From Gentiana macrophylla (Eukaryota; Streptophyta; Magnoliopsida; Gentianales; Gentianaceae): DNA of 64,000 nt. Where the stretch lies: the NCBI GenBank assembly GCA_026214975.1, contig CM047808.1, positions 53,904,583-53,968,582 of the forward strand. The letters are read 5' to 3'. Position 1 is the stretch's first letter; the number at the start of each line of letters is the position of its first letter. Made by a program: the position numbers and the translations under genes. The notes beneath the pieces were generated by a model that searched no databases, was not told the origin of the DNA, and saw nothing but the letters and a program-made list of their open reading frames with translations. Positions 61,311-64,000 of this stretch are shown one piece after another.

Positions 61311-62827
61311 ATGAACAAGAGACATGTGAAGACTCCTTATGAAATTTGGAATGGAAGAAAACCAAATGTTTCATACTTTCATGCTTTTGGAAGCAAATGT
61401 TTCATACACAATAATGGAAAAGATCAACTTCACGTTTTTCAGCCCAAAGCTGATGAAGGAATTTTTCTAGGATATTCAAGTGTCAGCAAAGCTTTTAGAG
61501 TATTAAATAAAAGGACACTCAAGCATGAAGAATCAATACATGTAGTATTTGATGAACCAAACTTCCCTGGTGAAACAACTGAAGACCGACAAGAACCAGT
61601 TTCTCAGTCTCAGTTACCAGTCACGCCAGAACCAGTTTCAGTTGACATTGGAAGACTACAAATTTCAGAATGTTCAGATCAAGATCAGTCTCAGTTTCCA
61701 ATTGCTCAACAACCTGAACAACTTCATTCAGATTCAGTTGAACAAGTTCAAGAACCAGTTTTTGAAGAATCAGTTGAACAAAATGCAAATCAGTTGATAC
61801 AAACTCACACACATCAATGGATGAAAGATCACCCTGAAGAACAAGTTATTGGTGATACTCAGGCTGGAGTTCGAACAAGACATCAACTAGATGCAATGAT
61901 TGCATGCTTTCTATCTCAATCAGAACCTAAAGAAATTGAAGAAGCTTTGAAAGATCCAGATTGGATATTAGCTATGCAAGAAGAGCTCAATGAATTCGAG
62001 AGAAATCAAGTATGGGAATTGGTAGATAGACCAGTTCATGTCAATATCATTGGAACCAAATGGGTTTTCAGAAACAAACTTGATGAAGATGGGAATATCA
62101 TCAGAAACAAAGCTAGACTTGTAGCCAAAGGATACTCTCAAGCAGAAGACATAGACTTTGATGAAACTTATGCACCAGTTGCAAGATTAGAAGCAATCAG
62201 ATTATTTCTTGCCTTTGCAGCTCACAAGAAATTCAAAGTTTATCAGATGGATGTTAAAAGCGCATTCCTGAATGGAATTCTTGAAGAAGAAGTATATGTT
62301 CAACAACCACCCGGATTTGAAATCAAAGATCAAGGAGATAAAGTTTTCAGACTAAGGAAAGCTCTTTATGGACTTAAACAAGCACCAAGAGCTTGGTATG
62401 AAACTCTCTCTCTGTTTCTAGTGGATAATGGATTTATCAAAGGAACAATCGACATTACATTATTCAGGATGAAGAATGGAGAAGATACTCTACTTGTTCA
62501 AATTTATGTTGATGATATCGTTTTTGGATCAGAAAATGAATAGTTATGTGAGAAATTTGCAAGTTTGATGAAGAGAAAATTTCAGATGAGTATGATGGGA
62601 GAATTAAATTATTTCCTAGGATTGCAAGTTAAACAGTTAGATGATGGAATTTTTATTCACCAAACCAAATATACAAGAGAACTTATCAAAAAGTTTGGTA
62701 TGGAGAAATCTACTGGAATTTCTACACCAATGGGGACCAACATCAGGCTTGATGAAGACAAAGAAGGCAAAGATGTTGATCAAACACTTTACAGAAGGAT
62801 GATTGGAAGCTTACTCTATGTTAAGGG
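61311..62827 (+). pseudogene. pol: Element D reverse transcriptase; one stop, truncated
   Basis: The 410-codon frame at 61311-62543 starts in the integrase tail ([20 protein letters not shown]). After a Gln/Pro-rich linker it covers the [64 protein letters not shown] and the catalytic [16 protein letters not shown] at 62541-62543 interrupts it, and the same frame continues at 62565 (MGELNYFLGLQVKQ) to 62822. RNase H is missing because of the G insertion. Confidence 0.85.
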
Positions 62828-63177
62828 TGATTTTATACGTTTTATAAGGATATGTTTTATATCAATTTCCCCCATATTCGTATTATTTTCATAGAAATCG
62901 AGCTTTATATTGAATTATTGAGTAAATGGTGTTTTCAATAGCTAAATTGCAAAACGTAACGAATTATGTGCTTAAATGATGATTTTATATGATTTTGGAA
63001 TTGTGTTACGCTTTGGTATGTTTTCCCTTAATTGTAGATACTCATTGATGATGGAAAAAAGGATTTTAGAGAGCCAAATTCGAAGTTGGAAAGGAATCAA
63101 TCACATTTATGGAAGAATAGAAGATTTAAGGAAAGAAATCAAGTTGATTGATCCAGCCGAACTGGCATCCAGAAGAT

Positions 63178-63335
63178 TGGACGAGCGTCCATGGTGGACG
63201 AGCGTTTTGAAAAGCTGGACGGGCGTCCAGAAGAGGAAAAGTGATTCAGAGAGTTTGGACGTTGTTTCGACGAGCGTCTGCCCTTGAGTCCAAAGCAGTT
63301 GGACGGGCGTCCACCCAAAACGGACGGGCGTCCAC
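63178..63335. repeat. Repeated GGACGRGCGTCCA palindromes upstream of a TATA box
   Basis: At least six full or partial copies of GGACG(A/G)GCGTCCA occur within about 160 bp, ending about 30 bp before the TATA box. Each is a dyad (TGGACGnnCGTCCA). Confidence 0.75.
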
Positions 63336-63362
63336 CGCCGACTTAGCCTGGCCGACCTAAAA

Positions 63363-63376
63363 ATCTATATAAAGCA
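63363..63376 (+). promoter_or_regulatory. TATA box of element G LTR
   Basis: TCTATATAAAGCAG lies just after the palindrome cluster. The transcript would start near 63400. Confidence 0.65.
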
Positions 63377-63473
63377 GCAGCGCCCCAAACCCTAAATCAT
63401 ACCTTTTCATACATAATTTCTCATACACTAAAACCTAGAGGAGCAGCCGCCGCTTTTCTGAGGTTCCAAGGCC

Positions 63474-63502
63474 GATCACCCGAGCCTTGTGCTCGGGTGA
63501 TC
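63474..63502 (+). other. Perfect 12-bp stem-loop in the G leader
   Basis: GATCACCCGAGC and GCTCGGGTGATC are exact inverted repeats separated by CTTGT, about 100 bp after the TATA box. They would form a stable hairpin at the 5' end of the transcript. Confidence 0.8.
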
Positions 63503-64000
63503 CGGGTTAGATTAGGATGCTTTTCTTTTAGTTGTTGATTCATGGAGATCAACCGTTGTATAAACTATGTGAGTTCATCTTTTTGATTTATTCAATCTTC
63601 GTTTACTTTCATGATCTTGATTTATCTTGTATTTTTCTATGCAATTTAAGATGCCATGTGAATTAGATCGAAAGATTAGTTTGCTATTGATGTTTTACAA
63701 TACGAGAGTTGCGTAAACGCTAGATCACCATAGAAAGATAGGATCTTTAATCGTTAATTCGTGACAAATTAATTGGTTAATTATCTAGGTTGCTAGATTC
63801 TAAAATACGGGAGTTAACTTGAATCTACACCTTCGTTTTGTATGAAAATTGGTCTCAACATTCGGAAGAGGAGAGATCGATAATTGAATTCACTAAGGGA
63901 TTATGAGTTTGTATCTCGTGTAAAGGTGAAACCACAATTTGAATTAAAATCATGAGATGAACTAGGATTGAAATCACTTGGTTTGTATTATGTTTGATCC

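Larger units (their letters stand above)
56294..62827 (+). mobile_element. Ty1/copia element D (SIRE/Maximus-like), 3'-truncated
   Basis: It has a 1695-bp 5' LTR, initiator-tRNA-Met PBS, gag with CCHC, a long basic linker ending GPKSNWVPKN, the protease WYFDSGCSRHMTK, integrase and RT with [12 protein letters not shown]. The long LTR and these motifs fit the SIRE/Maximus lineage. It breaks off after IGSLLYV in the RNase H approach, where element G starts, so its 3' LTR is outside the window or lost. Its left flank CTATC (56289-56293) would be the target duplication. Confidence 0.87.
62828..64000 (+). repeat. LTR-like sequence of element G (unidentified), runs off the window
   Basis: The sequence changes abruptly after D's IGSLLYV codons to TGATTTTATACG, a possible LTR start. 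A promoter-like block follows with TCTATATAAAGCAG (63363-63376), GC-rich palindromes upstream and a leader downstream. There is no ORF with known domains. The element type cannot be told without its internal region; the general form recalls Tat-type Ty3/gypsy LTRs. Confidence 0.5.

Overview
The window is repeat-dense nuclear DNA of a flowering plant, most likely a eudicot. The evidence is Athila-type Ty3/gypsy elements with tRNA-Asp primer sites, Ty1/copia elements with initiator-tRNA-Met sites, a CACTA DNA transposon, an integrated plant pararetrovirus, and intron-bearing fragments of plant-like CCR4 and ABCG/PDR genes. I found no intact single-copy gene, rRNA, tRNA or CRISPR. The species cannot be named from this sequence.

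Layout. Almost everything is a stack of insertions into one old Athila-like element, called B here (minus strand, about 10095-52026). The window opens inside element X (minus strand, non-coding, long LTR), which sits in B's 3' LTR. X's own LTR (1978-10094) is interrupted by a florendovirus-like endogenous pararetrovirus (about 2619-8830). B's 3' LTR remnant (10095-10422), polypurine tract, integrase, RNase H and part of RT follow. A degenerate Athila-like element F (13863-25815) sits inside B's RT with target duplication AAAAT. B resumes with RT, protease and gag. A full-length relative of B, element A (28140-38291), sits inside B's gag with duplication CACGT/CATGT and LTRs of 1446 bp each. 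B then finishes its gag, leader, PBS (39644-39661) and 5' LTR.

B's 5' LTR is split by an 11-kb CACTA-like transposon (39833-50850). It lacks a recognisable transposase but carries a decayed, intron-containing CCR4 deadenylase 3' end and a short ABCG/PDR signature fragment. It was itself hit by a young copia element K (44223-49314, duplication ACTTC). The right end of B's 5' LTR is cut by another Athila-like element C (about 52027-56293). C is cut in its protease by a SIRE-like copia element D (56294-about 62827), and D is cut in its RNase H region by an unidentified LTR element G that runs out of the window.

How it works together. None of the elements looks autonomous today: every polyprotein has stops or frameshifts, although K has a long intact RT-RNase H frame and A keeps most of its domains. 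The order of insertion can be read directly from who interrupts whom: B is oldest; A, F, X, C and the CACTA element came later; then the pararetrovirus, K and D; then G after D. The most unusual content is the gene-fragment-carrying CACTA element and the near-complete but broken pararetrovirus with its own promoter. I saw no sign of a novel cellular pathway or defence system.
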